Shown: positions 34,679 through 43,283 of the stretch, in pieces | Layout of the letters: every line of letters begins with the position of its first letter | How positions within the stretch are numbered: position 1 is the first letter of the stretch | NCBI RefSeq assembly: GCF_029872155.1 | Contig: NZ_JARXLA010000003.1 | Location: forward strand, 186,001 to 250,000 | DNA: 64,000 nt | Source: Hyphomicrobium sp. D-2 | Lineage (GTDB): Bacteria; Pseudomonadota; Alphaproteobacteria; Rhizobiales; Hyphomicrobiaceae | Direction of reading: 5' to 3' | Position numbers and translations under genes: made by a program | The notes under the pieces: model-generated | Seen by the model: only the letters and a program-made list of their open reading frames with translations | Databases searched by the model: none | Told to the model about the DNA's origin: nothing

Positions 34679-34881
34679 CGGCGCTTGCCTGGTTGATACC
34701 CTGCGCACTGGTGCTCGGCGGTTTGGGATTGGCGGCGTTTCTATGGTCGCTGCGCAGTGGCCAGTTTGATGATCTCGAGGGCGCTGGCTGGCGCGGCATT
34801 GAGGATCATGAAGGACCGGACGTGCCCGGGCCGGAGCGCCGACAGGCTACGCCCGAGGACTACGCGCCCAAGGCCGATTAG
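34675..34881 (+). CDS. ccoS: CcoS/FixS, cbb3 oxidase maturation protein
   Basis: A 68-residue protein with one N-terminal helix and the diagnostic A-F-L-W-S-L-R-S-G-Q-F-D-D-L-E motif near residue 24. CcoS is needed for cofactor insertion into CcoN. ATG 34675 overlaps the ccoI stop as ATGA. Last gene of the cco locus. Confidence 0.93.
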   Translation: MTALAWLIPCALVLGGLGLAAFLWSLRSGQFDDLEGAGWRGIEDHEGPDVPGPERRQATPEDYAPKAD

Positions 34882-34921
34882 ATCTACGTGGTGAGACCGC
34901 CGTCGACGACTTGGCGAAACT

Positions 34922-35461
34922 TTAGTCGCTGCGGATGCCGTCATGAGTCAGCAGCAGATCGCATTTGCAGTCCAGCATCTCGCGCGAGATGTCGAGGCGT
35001 TGCTCCGGGTTCTGGACATTAACAACCACAAGCGCAGCGCCGGACTGCAGATGGCGCGAGATCTGCTCCGACAATCGCCCGCAACCAAGGCCGGGCAGCC
35101 CTGTCAGAGGTCCGTCCGGAATTGCTTCGGCCGCTGAAACGACATCGACATTCCGGGCTGCGCAACGGCGCAGCCGCTCGGCGACGCTGGCGGCTGCAGC
35201 GGGCTGGAAGAATACGCCGACGACAAAGCTGGGCCGAGCACTGTCGACGCCCTTGCAGACGTTGCAACAGGTCTTGTCCGTGCCGTTTGATATCGATTGT
35301 GCCACCGGACTGCGCCTTCGTCTGGTTCGGTCAAACGGCGCTAAAGTAGCCTGTGGCAACCGCCAGGATTTGACCCGATTGTGCGCTTGTGTGACAGCAT
35401 GTAACAGAGGCGACCGGTTTTTCTGAATGTGCCGTCCATGTCCATGCAAGACGACCAACAA
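34922..35461 (-). CDS. Hypothetical protein
   Basis: A 179-codon frame; the first 70 residues overlap the start region of the divergent response regulator and look non-coding, while the C-terminal part (S-F-V-V-G-V-F-F onwards, about 100 residues) has the composition of a real alpha/beta domain with V-D-V-V-S-A and L-V-V-V-N-V strands and a C-K-C-D-L-L-L-T-H-D end. No good internal start codon was found, so the beginning is uncertain. No family recognised. Confidence 0.45.
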   Translation of the reverse strand: MLVVLHGHGRHIQKNRSPLLHAVTQAHNRVKSWRLPQATLAPFDRTRRRRSPVAQSISNGTDKTCCNVCKGVDSARPSFVVGVFFQPAAAASVAERLRRCAARNVDVVSAAEAIPDGPLTGLPGLGCGRLSEQISRHLQSGAALVVVNVQNPEQRLDISREMLDCKCDLLLTHDGIRSD

Positions 35462-36175
35462 ACAATCCTGATAGTTGACGACGAACCACAGGTGCGCGAG
35501 CTGCTGCGTACGGGCTTAGAAGCTGAGGGATTTCATGTGCTTGAGGCTGGCGATGGCCGTCAGGCGATGGAGCAGGTGGGCCGCCAAAACGTCAGCCTGA
35601 TAACGCTTGACCTGAAGCTTGGCGGCGAGGACGGCCTGAAGTTCGCGCGTGAATTGCGCATGGCGAGAAATACGCCGATCATCATGATCACCGGCAAGGG
35701 CGATGCGATCGACCGTATCGTCGGGCTGGAACTGGGCGCTGACGATTACATTCCCAAGCCGTTTCTGATGCGCGAAGTTGTTGCACGCATCAGGGCGGTT
35801 CTGCGCCGTTACGTCAGCAGCAACACGCAGGCGTCAGCGGGCGCGGACAGCGCCGATGAGCGCTTCGCGTTCGATGGCTGGACGGTAGATATTGCGCGGC
35901 GGGAGGTGCATGATCCGGCCGGCGAGAGGCGCGATCTCACAACCGCCGAGTTCAACTTGCTGGCTGTATTCCTGCACAAGCCCGGGCGTGTGCTTTCTCG
36001 CGATGATTTGATGGATCTGCTCAAGGGCCATGAGTGGACGCCGATGGACCGCTCGATCGATGCGCTCGTCGCGCGCCTGCGCAAGAAGCTTGAGCCTGAG
36101 AGCGAGCGGCCAATGCTGGTGAAGACGGTGCGCGGCGTTGGTTATGTTTTCGCCGGCAGCGTCAAGCGACTTTAG
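35438..36175 (+). CDS. OmpR/PhoB-family response regulator
   Basis: A 245-residue two-domain regulator. The receiver domain (about 8-120) has the acidic pair in V-D-D-E, the phospho-acceptor Asp in T-L-D-L-K and the Lys in Y-I-P-K-P-F. The winged-helix DNA-binding domain (about 150-240) ends in V-R-G-V-G-Y-V-F. Starts at GTG 35429, ATG 35438 or ATG 35444 are all possible; 35438 is a compromise. No histidine kinase is immediately adjacent on the same strand. The nearest one, at 36608, is convergent and carries its own receiver. Confidence 0.88.
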   Translation: MSMQDDQQTILIVDDEPQVRELLRTGLEAEGFHVLEAGDGRQAMEQVGRQNVSLITLDLKLGGEDGLKFARELRMARNTPIIMITGKGDAIDRIVGLELGADDYIPKPFLMREVVARIRAVLRRYVSSNTQASAGADSADERFAFDGWTVDIARREVHDPAGERRDLTTAEFNLLAVFLHKPGRVLSRDDLMDLLKGHEWTPMDRSIDALVARLRKKLEPESERPMLVKTVRGVGYVFAGSVKRL

Positions 36176-36181
36176 CCTGAA

Positions 36182-36223
36182 GTGCTTTCGGAAAAGTGGA
36201 ACCCGGTTTCCGACAAGAAGCAC
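36182..36223. repeat. Rhizobiales-type palindromic intergenic element
   Basis: A nested palindrome: outer arms GTGCTT (36182-36187) and AAGCAC (36218-36223), inner arms TCGGAAA (36188-36194) and TTTCCGA (36207-36213), with a GTGGAACCCGG core. It resembles a repeat scattered in Rhizobiales intergenic DNA with a GTCGGAAAACCGG-type core. It sits immediately after the response-regulator stop. Confidence 0.7.
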
Positions 36224-36276
36224 GAGAAAACATACACGCAGCGTCACCTTGGCTGTGCTGTTGAAGGTAAAACATC

Positions 36277-36570
36277 ATGACGCGGCAAGGCCCGATCATC
36301 GTCACGCTGAAAGTTCTGCTCGTGCTCGCGGGCAGCGCACTCATGGGCCTGCTGCTGTTGATGACAATCGGCTTTATCGTTGGGGCGCCTGACAAGCCAT
36401 CCGCCGATCGCATCCGTGAGGAATGCACCTCGCGCTTTGCCAGCGAAGGCGGCGATGCAGTGGAATCCTGCGCAGCTGAGCTTATGGCCCGTGCCGCCGA
36501 CGATGAACGTCAGCGTATGCTTGATGAAGCTTATCGGGCCGCGCAGAAGCCCAGACAATCGGCTGAGTAG
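36277..36570 (+). CDS. Small membrane-anchored hypothetical protein
   Basis: A 97-residue protein with one N-terminal helix (about residues 10-35) and a charged soluble tail containing two cysteines (E-E-C-T and E-S-C-A) spaced to form a helical hairpin disulfide. The codon use and the clean hydrophobic-then-charged pattern suggest a real gene. It lies about 100 bases after the response regulator. No family recognised. Confidence 0.6.
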   Translation: MTRQGPIIVTLKVLLVLAGSALMGLLLLMTIGFIVGAPDKPSADRIREECTSRFASEGGDAVESCAAELMARAADDERQRMLDEAYRAAQKPRQSAE

Positions 36571-36607
36571 CGCGCCGACCGGGCGGCCATCCTCGGCGGC
36601 TTAATGA

Positions 36608-38272
36608 TCAAGGATTGGTGCGGTGCAGGGCGTCGTGTAGGGCGGTCGCAAGCTGTGCGCGTTTGTATGGCTTGCGCAGAATTGGGCCGCTGCCCGCCTC
36701 CCACGGTGCATGGCGGGCTTCTTCCGCCGCGTATCCGGTGGTCAGCACAACCTTGATGTGCGGCGCGTGCTCGCGCACCCAGCTCGCCACATCGTATCCC
36801 GACATACCACCCGCCATCACGATGTCGCTCAATACCAGATCGACATGTTCGCCTGACTTGAGCAAGCTTATAGCTGCCGGCCCACTTTCGGCTTCCAGCG
36901 CGACATATCCCAATCCTTCGACGCGCTGCATCGTAACTTCGCGCACGTCGTCGTTGTCTTCGACAACCAGGATAATCTCGCTGGCCTCCGACATGGGCAC
37001 CGCTTCGGCGGATTGATGAGCTACCGAGCTTTTTTCCGCGTCGGCCCGGGGCAAATAAAGGCGCACAGTGGTGCCACGTCCGGGCGTGCTTTCGATTGCA
37101 GCATGGCCATCCGATTGCTGCGCAAAACCATAGACAGTGCTGAGGCCGAGGCCTGTTCCACGTCCCGGCTCCTTAGTGGTGAAGAACGGCTCAAACGCGC
37201 GCTCGATGACATCGGGGGGCATTCCGTCGCCGCTATCGGAAACGGAGAGCATCACGAACTGACGCCCGCCACCGTCGAATGGCAACTCGCTGCCTTCGAC
37301 ATTGCGGGTTTCGATGAGCAATTCGCCGCCATTCGGCATTGCGTCACGGGCGTTGATGGCGAGATTCAGAATTGCGTTCTCGACTTCGCTCGGATCGACC
37401 CTCGTAGTCCAGAGCTGCCCGGCAAGCATGGTGCTCAGCGTAATCGGCTCGCCTATGGAGCGCTTCAGAATTTCCATCAATCCCAGAACAAGGTCGTTGA
37501 GATCCAGCACCTGCGGTGACAGCGACCGTCGGCGCGCGAAGGTCAGCAGCCGCTTCGTCAGCGCTGCACCCATGTCCGCCGCGTCGCCTGCGCGCTTGAG
37601 CAACGTTTTGGAGTTGGGCTCAAGCGAGTTGGAACCAAGCAGTTCAAGGTTGCCGGAGATGATGGTCAGCAGGTTGTTGAAGTCATGCGCCACGCCACCG
37701 GTTAGCTGGCCGAAAGCCTCCATGCGCTGGGCCTGAATAAGCGCGGCATGGGCCTCTTCGCGCCGTTTGATTTCCGCTTCAAGTGCGCGGGTGCGCTCGG
37801 CAACGCGTTCTTCCAGTTGCGAGTTAGCACGCGCCAGTTCGGCCTGAGCGCGTTTGCGTTCCGTTACATCGCGCACCACCACCATGTAGACGCGCCGGCC
37901 ACCGATTTCCTGCTTGGCGATGGAGGCTTCGGCGGGAAACTCGCTGCCGTCCTTGCGGCGCGCGAAAATCTCCTGCCGCTCTCCCATGCGTCGGGCAGCC
38001 ACGCGGGAGGCGGAAAATACTGCAACGTGTTCCTTGTGCAGCGGGCGGAAGCGATCGGGAATGAGAATATCGAGCGGTTGGCCGATGATCTCTTCCTTGG
38101 TGTAGCCAAACATCGCCGCGGCACCGTCGTTGAACAGCATGATGCGCATCTGCTCATTCAGCGAGATGATGGCATCGGCAGCAATCGCCAGAATCGTGGA
38201 GATCTGCTGTTCGGCGATTTGCAGCTCGGTCTCGTGATCGTTTGGTGCTGGCTGGTCGGTCTGTTCAGTCAT
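36608..38272 (-). CDS. PAS-containing hybrid histidine kinase with C-terminal receiver
   Basis: A 554-residue protein, apparently cytoplasmic since no membrane helix is seen. Domains in order: PAS (about 20-140), coiled coil, HisKA with H-D-F-N-N-L-L near residue 195, HATPase (N-x-x-x-N-A-R-D-A near 305, D-S-G-D-G-M and G-T-G-L-G-L-S), and a receiver (E-D-N-D-D near 435, L-S-D-I-V). The H-D-F-N-N kinases with a C-terminal receiver often act in phosphorelays. Start ATG 38272 is preferred to 38287. Convergent with the small membrane protein gene. Confidence 0.88.
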   Translation of the reverse strand: MTEQTDQPAPNDHETELQIAEQQISTILAIAADAIISLNEQMRIMLFNDGAAAMFGYTKEEIIGQPLDILIPDRFRPLHKEHVAVFSASRVAARRMGERQEIFARRKDGSEFPAEASIAKQEIGGRRVYMVVVRDVTERKRAQAELARANSQLEERVAERTRALEAEIKRREEAHAALIQAQRMEAFGQLTGGVAHDFNNLLTIISGNLELLGSNSLEPNSKTLLKRAGDAADMGAALTKRLLTFARRRSLSPQVLDLNDLVLGLMEILKRSIGEPITLSTMLAGQLWTTRVDPSEVENAILNLAINARDAMPNGGELLIETRNVEGSELPFDGGGRQFVMLSVSDSGDGMPPDVIERAFEPFFTTKEPGRGTGLGLSTVYGFAQQSDGHAAIESTPGRGTTVRLYLPRADAEKSSVAHQSAEAVPMSEASEIILVVEDNDDVREVTMQRVEGLGYVALEAESGPAAISLLKSGEHVDLVLSDIVMAGGMSGYDVASWVREHAPHIKVVLTTGYAAEEARHAPWEAGSGPILRKPYKRAQLATALHDALHRTNP

Positions 38273-38391
38273 TGCTAGCGGCTGCAAATGGATGGCTCAC
38301 CGCGATTGAAGGCCAAGTCGAATTATTAGGCAAGGCCGCTGTTGTGCGGGCCGCCGCAATTTTGTCGAACGGGAACAGCCGAGCAGGGCTG

Positions 38392-40224
38392 TTAAGTATC
38401 GGCAGTCGATTGAACCGGGGCGCTGTTCCGCCGCCAGTTGGCCGCCATGAATTCCGGCGGAATTGCTATCGACCACCGCACGCCTTCGGGCGGAAACTCA
38501 TAATCAACGTGGGCGTTCAGCGCCTGTCCCACAACCTTTTCGATCACGACGTGGCCGAACCCCTTTATTGTGGCAGGTGCTACGCGCGGGCCACCCGTTT
38601 CGCGCCAATTCAATATCAGTCGCATCAGGCCTTCGGCGTCAGGCTCGAAGTGCCAGTCCATGTGCACCTTGCCTGACGACGTGGAGAGCGCTCCGTATTT
38701 GGCGGCGTTGGTGGCCAGCTCGTGCAGCGCCAGCCCGAGGTTCTGCGCTGCGGTTGCATTGACGAAAACCATCGGGCCTTCGCATTCAAGCGCATCCGAT
38801 GTATTGCCGATGAAGGGTTGCAGCACTGCGCGGATCAACTCTTCCAGCGACGCGCCTGTCCAATCCTCGGCGACGAGCAGATCGTGTGACGCGGACAGGC
38901 TCTGCAGGCGCTGAATGAGCTGCGACTGCAGCACTTCCACGTCAGAACTTGCGCGCGCTGTCTGTCGCACCATAGCGACGATTACCGCCAGCAAATTTTT
39001 GGTGCGGTGGGAAAGCTCGCGCATCACCATGCGCAGATGCTTCTCGGCGCGACGTCGCTCGGTCACGTCGCGGAACACAGCGGAAAACCCGAAGATGTGG
39101 CCATCGGGCCGGCGCATCGGGGCAACGTTGATGGCGACGTCCAGCATGGAGCCATCTTTGCGCTTGCGGATGGTGTCGCGCATCACGTGCTGGCCCGCAC
39201 GCAGGTGAATATATTTCTCGTCGAACTCGGATTGGGCGTCGTCGGGGAACAGCAGACGTTCCGATTTACCGATCACTTCGTCGGCCGCATAGCCGAACAT
39301 CGCCTCTGCGCCGGGGTTCCAGGATTGGATGATCCCGTCGTGAGACATCGAAAGAATACCGTCGGCGGAGGTGGCGACGATCGTTGCGAGCTGTGCGTTC
39401 TTTTCAGCTTCCTGCAGATGTTCAGTGATGTCAGTGTTGGTGCCAAACCAGCGTATGACGGTGCCTTTGTCGTCGCGAATAGGCATCGCGCGTGAAAGAA
39501 ACCATCGATAAACGCCGTCGCGCCCTTTCAGCGGGAAGGTGTCCTCCCAGACTTCACCGGTTGTGAGGCAGCGGTTGATTTTTTCCATCACGCGCTCGAC
39601 GTGATCGGGGTGCTGGCGCAGCGGCCAGCCCCATTCCCGGGCCTCTTCAAAAGGCAGGCCGGTGTAATCAAACCAGCGCTTATTATACCAGAAAATGCCG
39701 CCGTCCTGGTCGGCCATCCAGGCGAATGCAGCGATGTTGTCGGCTAGCGTTCGAAAGCGGGATTCGCTCTCGCGCTGGGCGCGTTCTGCATACACCCAGG
39801 GTGTTGTGTCAGCGACGATCGCCAGCACGCCATTGGGCAGGCCGTCGTCGCCGAGAATTGGGCTGTAATCCAGATTGGTCCATACATCCTGCGGAGCTTC
39901 GTGCAGGCGTAAGGTGAAGTGCTTGTCCCGGAACGAGAGCGACTCGCCGGCCAGTACGTTTTCGATAACGCGTTGATTGAAGTCGGCAGTTTCGGGCCAG
40001 CCGATTAGTACAGGCTGACCGAGCAGGCCGGGATGCCGCGAGCCCACGAAGCTGGCATAGCCGTCATTATAGATCATCGTGCCTTCCGGTCCCCAAAGGA
40101 CCAGCATAGGCACGGGTGAAGCAGTTATGATGTCGACTGCAACCTTCAACGCAATAGGCCAGTCTTCAATCGGGCCTACAGGTGTGGTGCTCCAGTCGAA
40201 CTGGCGAATGTGGGTGCTCATCAT
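38392..40224 (-). CDS. Multi-PAS HWE-family histidine kinase, likely general stress response sensor
   Basis: A 610-residue protein with a partial N-terminal PAS, PAS with PAC segments near residues 150-260 and 270-390, and an HWE/HisKA_2 kinase core with E-L-S-H-R-T-K-N-L-L-A near residue 400 and H-E-L-A-T-N-A-A-K-Y-G-A-L near 500. HWE kinases are the known phosphodonors of PhyR in several alphaproteobacteria. ATG 40224 is chosen because a GGAAC-N17-GTT promoter element occupies 40262-40286, which would overlap the longer frame. It is divergent from the DUF1328 gene and next to phyR. Confidence 0.87.
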   Translation of the reverse strand: MMSTHIRQFDWSTTPVGPIEDWPIALKVAVDIITASPVPMLVLWGPEGTMIYNDGYASFVGSRHPGLLGQPVLIGWPETADFNQRVIENVLAGESLSFRDKHFTLRLHEAPQDVWTNLDYSPILGDDGLPNGVLAIVADTTPWVYAERAQRESESRFRTLADNIAAFAWMADQDGGIFWYNKRWFDYTGLPFEEAREWGWPLRQHPDHVERVMEKINRCLTTGEVWEDTFPLKGRDGVYRWFLSRAMPIRDDKGTVIRWFGTNTDITEHLQEAEKNAQLATIVATSADGILSMSHDGIIQSWNPGAEAMFGYAADEVIGKSERLLFPDDAQSEFDEKYIHLRAGQHVMRDTIRKRKDGSMLDVAINVAPMRRPDGHIFGFSAVFRDVTERRRAEKHLRMVMRELSHRTKNLLAVIVAMVRQTARASSDVEVLQSQLIQRLQSLSASHDLLVAEDWTGASLEELIRAVLQPFIGNTSDALECEGPMVFVNATAAQNLGLALHELATNAAKYGALSTSSGKVHMDWHFEPDAEGLMRLILNWRETGGPRVAPATIKGFGHVVIEKVVGQALNAHVDYEFPPEGVRWSIAIPPEFMAANWRRNSAPVQSTADT

Positions 40225-40261
40225 CCGGCGGGCGATAGACGGCATTGCGGTGCCTGTGCTC

Positions 40262-40286
40262 AACTTGTTATCCGGGTCTCAGTTCC
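40262..40286 (-). promoter_or_regulatory. EcfG-type promoter of the HWE kinase gene
   Basis: On the minus strand GGAAC (40286-40282) is followed after 17 bases by GTT (40264-40262). This matches the EcfG consensus and leaves about 38 bases to ATG 40224. The kinase would thus be part of the regulon it activates. Confidence 0.6.
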
Positions 40287-40397
40287 CGTGAATTTCGACA
40301 CAACGCGTTTTTTTATTTCGGTGGCATCGGTCCGTCTAAGGCACGGAGATCTCCTAGGCGACGAAACAATGCTTCATGACCCTCCTGCCGCGTAACT

Positions 40398-40423
40398 GGA
40401 ACCTGATGTCGCCGGGGCGTGTT
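40398..40423 (+). promoter_or_regulatory. EcfG-type promoter of the DUF1328 gene
   Basis: GGAAC at 40398-40402, 18-base spacer, GTT at 40421-40423. The start codon lies 38 bases downstream at 40461. Confidence 0.68.
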
Positions 40424-40460
40424 TTGCTGATGCAGTATTTTTGCGTAGCAAGAGGATGTC

Positions 40461-40634
40461 ATGGGTAATTTGCTCTATTGGGCGGTGGTATTTCTGGTGG
40501 TCGCCATCGTTGCAGCATTTTTAGGTTTCGGCGGAATAGCTGGCGCTGCAACTGAGGGCGCGCGTTTGCTCTTCTGGATCGCAATTATTTTGCTGGCCCT
40601 CGCCGTGGTGGGTGGCATGTTGCGTCGGGGCTGA
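40461..40634 (+). CDS. DUF1328 small membrane protein (YtjA-like)
   Basis: A 57-residue, two-helix protein: helix 1 [14 protein letters not shown], a conserved G-F-G-G-I-A-G-A-A turn, helix 2 [12 protein letters not shown]. This is the standard DUF1328 pattern and length. The family is often stress-induced but has no proven function. An AGAGGATG ribosome site precedes the ATG, and an EcfG-type promoter lies upstream, placing it in the general stress regulon. Confidence 0.9.
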   Translation: MGNLLYWAVVFLVVAIVAAFLGFGGIAGAATEGARLLFWIAIILLALAVVGGMLRRG

Positions 40635-40801
40635 GAATGTAGCGGCCTTTGGCAAGGCTTTCCATCGGCCAGCTGTGGTCGTGCGCGCCCTGTCCAGCTA
40701 ACCCGAATTAAGCGGTTACGTGGTAGGGCAGTAGAGGCTGCCTGCGGCCTTATTAAAAGGTAAAGCCTTCCTTTCGGTCAAAGAACATTCGAAAGACTGA
40801 C

Positions 40802-40826
40802 GGAACTTTTCACGCAACTGAGCGTT
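40802..40826 (+). promoter_or_regulatory. EcfG-type promoter of phyR
   Basis: GGAAC at 40802-40806, then 16 bases, then CGTT at 40823-40826. About 66 bases ahead of the phyR start. Autocontrol of phyR by EcfG is known in this family. Confidence 0.78.
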
Positions 40827-40892
40827 TCGAAACCGTTTTGCTGTCCGGGTGCCGATCCGGCACCGGAAAGCAAATTGTGTAAAGGGGAGAGC

Positions 40893-41705
40893 ATGTCGAT
40901 TTCTGATATTATCGCGTCGCAACTGCCTTATCTGAGGCGGTTCGCGCGCGTTCTCTCGGGCAGCCAGGAAAGTGGTGACGCCTATGTCGTGGCAATGCTT
41001 GAGGCAATCGCCGCCGAGCCTACGGTATTTCCGGACCAGTTAGAGCCTCGCGTTGCGACCTATCAATCGTTCCTGGATGTCTGGAACGCGGTTGAGCTTA
41101 ACCACACCAGGGAAGAGGGCACCTCAGAACGGCTGGCCGCTGCGGATCGCAAGCTGGAAGCTATCACGCCCAGAGCGCGCCAGGCATTTCTGCTAATGGC
41201 CGTTGAGGAATTTTCTACCGCCGATACGGCCGCAGTGCTCCGGACAGACGAGGCTGAAGTCAAAGCCCTTGTCGATCAGGCGGCATCCGAGATCGCCGAG
41301 CAGGTGGCCACCAACGTTCTCATTATTGAGGACGAGCCGATGATCGCGCTGGATCTGGCCGATCTGGTTTCAGGGCTCGGCCATGATGTCAGCGACACTG
41401 CCCGCACGCATAAGGAAGCGGTGGCCGCGTTCCAGAAACACAAGCCGGGTCTCGTTCTGGCTGATATTCAGCTGGCAGACGGCAGCTCTGGTCTGGAGGC
41501 GGTTAACGAGATCCTCGAGACCTTCGATGTGCCGGTCATCTTCATCACCGCATATCCGGAACGTCTTCTCACCGGCAGCAGGCCTGAGCCGACCTTTCTG
41601 ATCAATAAGCCGTTCCGCACCGAGACGGTGCAGGCGGTTATCAGCCAGGCATTGTTTTTCGATTACAAGGCTCGCAGCCCTAACGCTGAGGGCGCATCGG
41701 CATGA
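40893..41705 (+). CDS. phyR: PhyR, anti-anti-sigma response regulator of the general stress response
   Basis: A 270-residue protein with the PhyR layout: an N-terminal sigma-like domain (about residues 1-140) and a C-terminal receiver (V-L-I-I-E-D-E-P near 145, phospho-acceptor in L-A-D-I-Q-L near 195, K in I-N-K-P-F-R near 243). Phosphorylated PhyR binds NepR and frees EcfG. ATG 40893 has a GGGGAG site; TTG 40875 is rejected. It is convergent with nepR-ecfG, separated by its terminator and a heptamer array, whereas the divergent phyR/nepR layout is more usual. Confidence 0.94.
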   Translation: MSISDIIASQLPYLRRFARVLSGSQESGDAYVVAMLEAIAAEPTVFPDQLEPRVATYQSFLDVWNAVELNHTREEGTSERLAAADRKLEAITPRARQAFLLMAVEEFSTADTAAVLRTDEAEVKALVDQAASEIAEQVATNVLIIEDEPMIALDLADLVSGLGHDVSDTARTHKEAVAAFQKHKPGLVLADIQLADGSSGLEAVNEILETFDVPVIFITAYPERLLTGSRPEPTFLINKPFRTETVQAVISQALFFDYKARSPNAEGASA

Positions 41706-41778
41706 TGCTGTCGGTGAGGATGACAGGCGGCGTGCTGTAGGCGGCCGCTGCGGACTAAATACATCATGGGACGACAAC

Positions 41779-41810
41779 AACGAAGGCGGGGAGACCCGCC
41801 ATTTTCGTTT
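41779..41810 (+). terminator. Rho-independent terminator of phyR
   Basis: A 6-bp GGCGGG/CCCGCC stem with GAGA loop (41785-41800), extended by AACGAA/TTCGTT flanks and followed by ATTTTCGTTT. It lies 74 bases after the phyR stop. Confidence 0.78.
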
Positions 41811-41837
41811 GGCGCGTGCCTGCTGTCATGGAACGAT

Positions 41838-41958
<121 letters not shown>

Positions 41959-42004
41959 CGCGGGGAACGCAGGCGTCGTAGGGCGCGAAGGACTGACTTC
42001 TCCG

Positions 42005-42604
42005 TTATACAGCCCGCGCGCGTCGAGAGTTGCCAGCTGGCGTTGTTGGCGTCAGTGGCGGCCTGTCAGCATCAGCGCTTTTGTTGGGTTTGTCGCCCGT
42101 GGCCGACGTCTGAGACATGAGTTCATTGAGGCGGGTGCGTGCACGGTTCACCCGGCTTTTCACGGTGCCAACGGCACAGCCTGCAACTGCCGCAGCGTCC
42201 TCGTAGGAAAATCCTTCCGCGCCGACAAGAATGAGCGCTTCACGCTGGTCGGCAGGTAGTTTCGTGAGGGCATTATTGAGATCCAGCAGATCGAGATGCC
42301 CCTGTTGCTCCGGCGGAGCTGACAGCTTCGCGGCGTGGTATCCTTCGCTATCGGCGATCTCACGCTTGGTCTTGCGCAGTTCCGAAAAATAAGCGTTGCG
42401 CAGAATGGTGAAGAGCCACGCCTTGAGGTTCGTGCCTTCCTGAAATGAATCGAGATGGTTCCACGCCTTAACCAGCGCTTCCTGCACCAGATCGTCGGCG
42501 CGATCGCGGTTGCCGCACAACGAGATCGCAAACGCGCGCATATTCGGAATAGCGGCGATCAGATCGTTATGGAGCGGACTGTCGGACTGTGCGGAATGGC
42601 TCAA
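42005..42604 (-). CDS. ecfG: EcfG-type general stress response ECF sigma factor
   Basis: A 199-residue sigma factor with region 2 (A-F-A-I-S-L-C-G-N-R-D-R-A-D-D-L-V-Q-E near residue 25, N-A-Y-F-S-E-L-R-K near 70) and region 4 (L-P-A-D-Q-R-E-A-L-I-L-V-G-A-E-G-F near 115). Sequence and neighbours match the ECF15/EcfG group, held inactive by NepR. The start overlaps the nepR stop by 4 bases. The C-terminal tail beyond region 4 is long and disordered (Pro/Thr-rich). Confidence 0.93.
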   Translation of the reverse strand: MSHSAQSDSPLHNDLIAAIPNMRAFAISLCGNRDRADDLVQEALVKAWNHLDSFQEGTNLKAWLFTILRNAYFSELRKTKREIADSEGYHAAKLSAPPEQQGHLDLLDLNNALTKLPADQREALILVGAEGFSYEDAAAVAGCAVGTVKSRVNRARTRLNELMSQTSATGDKPNKSADADRPPLTPTTPAGNSRRARAV

Positions 42605-43038
42605 CGGCTTTCCTTTCCGCTTCGCTGTTTTGCATTGGTGGCTGAAGGTGTGGGTTCGCGGCGTTCGAGCTTCTTCACGAGATTCGTGATGCTGTCCGGC
42701 AGTGGTGTGCTGAGCAATTCACCGTAAGCAGCCCGCAGCTGCCGACCCAAAATCTCGGGCAGCACATCCTGGTCACGAACCCGTTGATGCGTCGATTCCG
42801 CATGGAGGTCACCAGAAGCCGGGGAGGATTGCTCACCTTCCTGGCCCTGTTCGTGCCCATCATCGCGACCGGCTACCATTGAACTGGAAATATCCTGAGC
42901 TGTGTCACTGCCGTGGGAAGAGGCAGCGGCCTGCGCTTCGGGAGACTGTTCCAGAGGCGCGGATGCTGCAGCAGTGGGAACGCTCTCACTCTGAGGTGGA
43001 GCGCCTTTGCCCCAGCCGGCGTTTTTCTCTTCAGACAT
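42601..43038 (-). CDS. nepR: NepR-type anti-sigma factor with long N-terminal extension
   Basis: A 145-residue protein; the NepR core (L-G-R-Q-L-R-A-A-Y-G-E-L-L then P-L-P-D-S-I-T-N-L-V-K-K-L-E) occupies residues about 96-128. NepR proteins are usually about 60-70 residues; here roughly 90 residues rich in Ser, Gln, Glu and Ala precede the core. NepR sequesters EcfG until phospho-PhyR takes it. It is first in the nepR-ecfG operon, with an EcfG-type promoter about 110 bases upstream. Confidence 0.88.
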   Translation of the reverse strand: MSEEKNAGWGKGAPPQSESVPTAAASAPLEQSPEAQAAASSHGSDTAQDISSSMVAGRDDGHEQGQEGEQSSPASGDLHAESTHQRVRDQDVLPEILGRQLRAAYGELLSTPLPDSITNLVKKLERREPTPSATNAKQRSGKESR

Positions 43039-43149
43039 TAAATCATGGCCCTCCCGTGCATTCCCCCTTCAGGCATTGTCGATCTGACCTTGAGTTGGCC
43101 CCATATGCCGTATGTTAGGCCCAGCTTGAGCATGAGGCATGTGGCATAC

Positions 43150-43175
43150 AACGTTCTGCCATCCACGGCCGTTCC
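43150..43175 (-). promoter_or_regulatory. EcfG-type promoter of nepR-ecfG
   Basis: On the minus strand GGAAC (43175-43171), 17 bases, then CGTT (43153-43150). It provides autoactivation of the sigma factor operon; the leader to the nepR start is about 105 bases. Confidence 0.75.
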
Positions 43176-43283
43176 CATTTGGTCCATCTGTGGACAAGAA
43201 TATTTAAGCACGGAAGACGAGAGTTCGCAGCCCGTAAGCTGCGAACTCCCGTTAGATGATCTCGATCAATTCGGAGAAAGTGG

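Noticed and set aside
38376-38398. AACAGCC/GGCTGTT hairpin as terminator of the HWE kinase gene
   Set aside because: No T-run follows and it overlaps the end of the coding region.
43255-43269. FNR-like site ATGATCTCGATCAA after csbD
   Set aside because: One consensus base is missing and it lies downstream of csbD with no gene start nearby.
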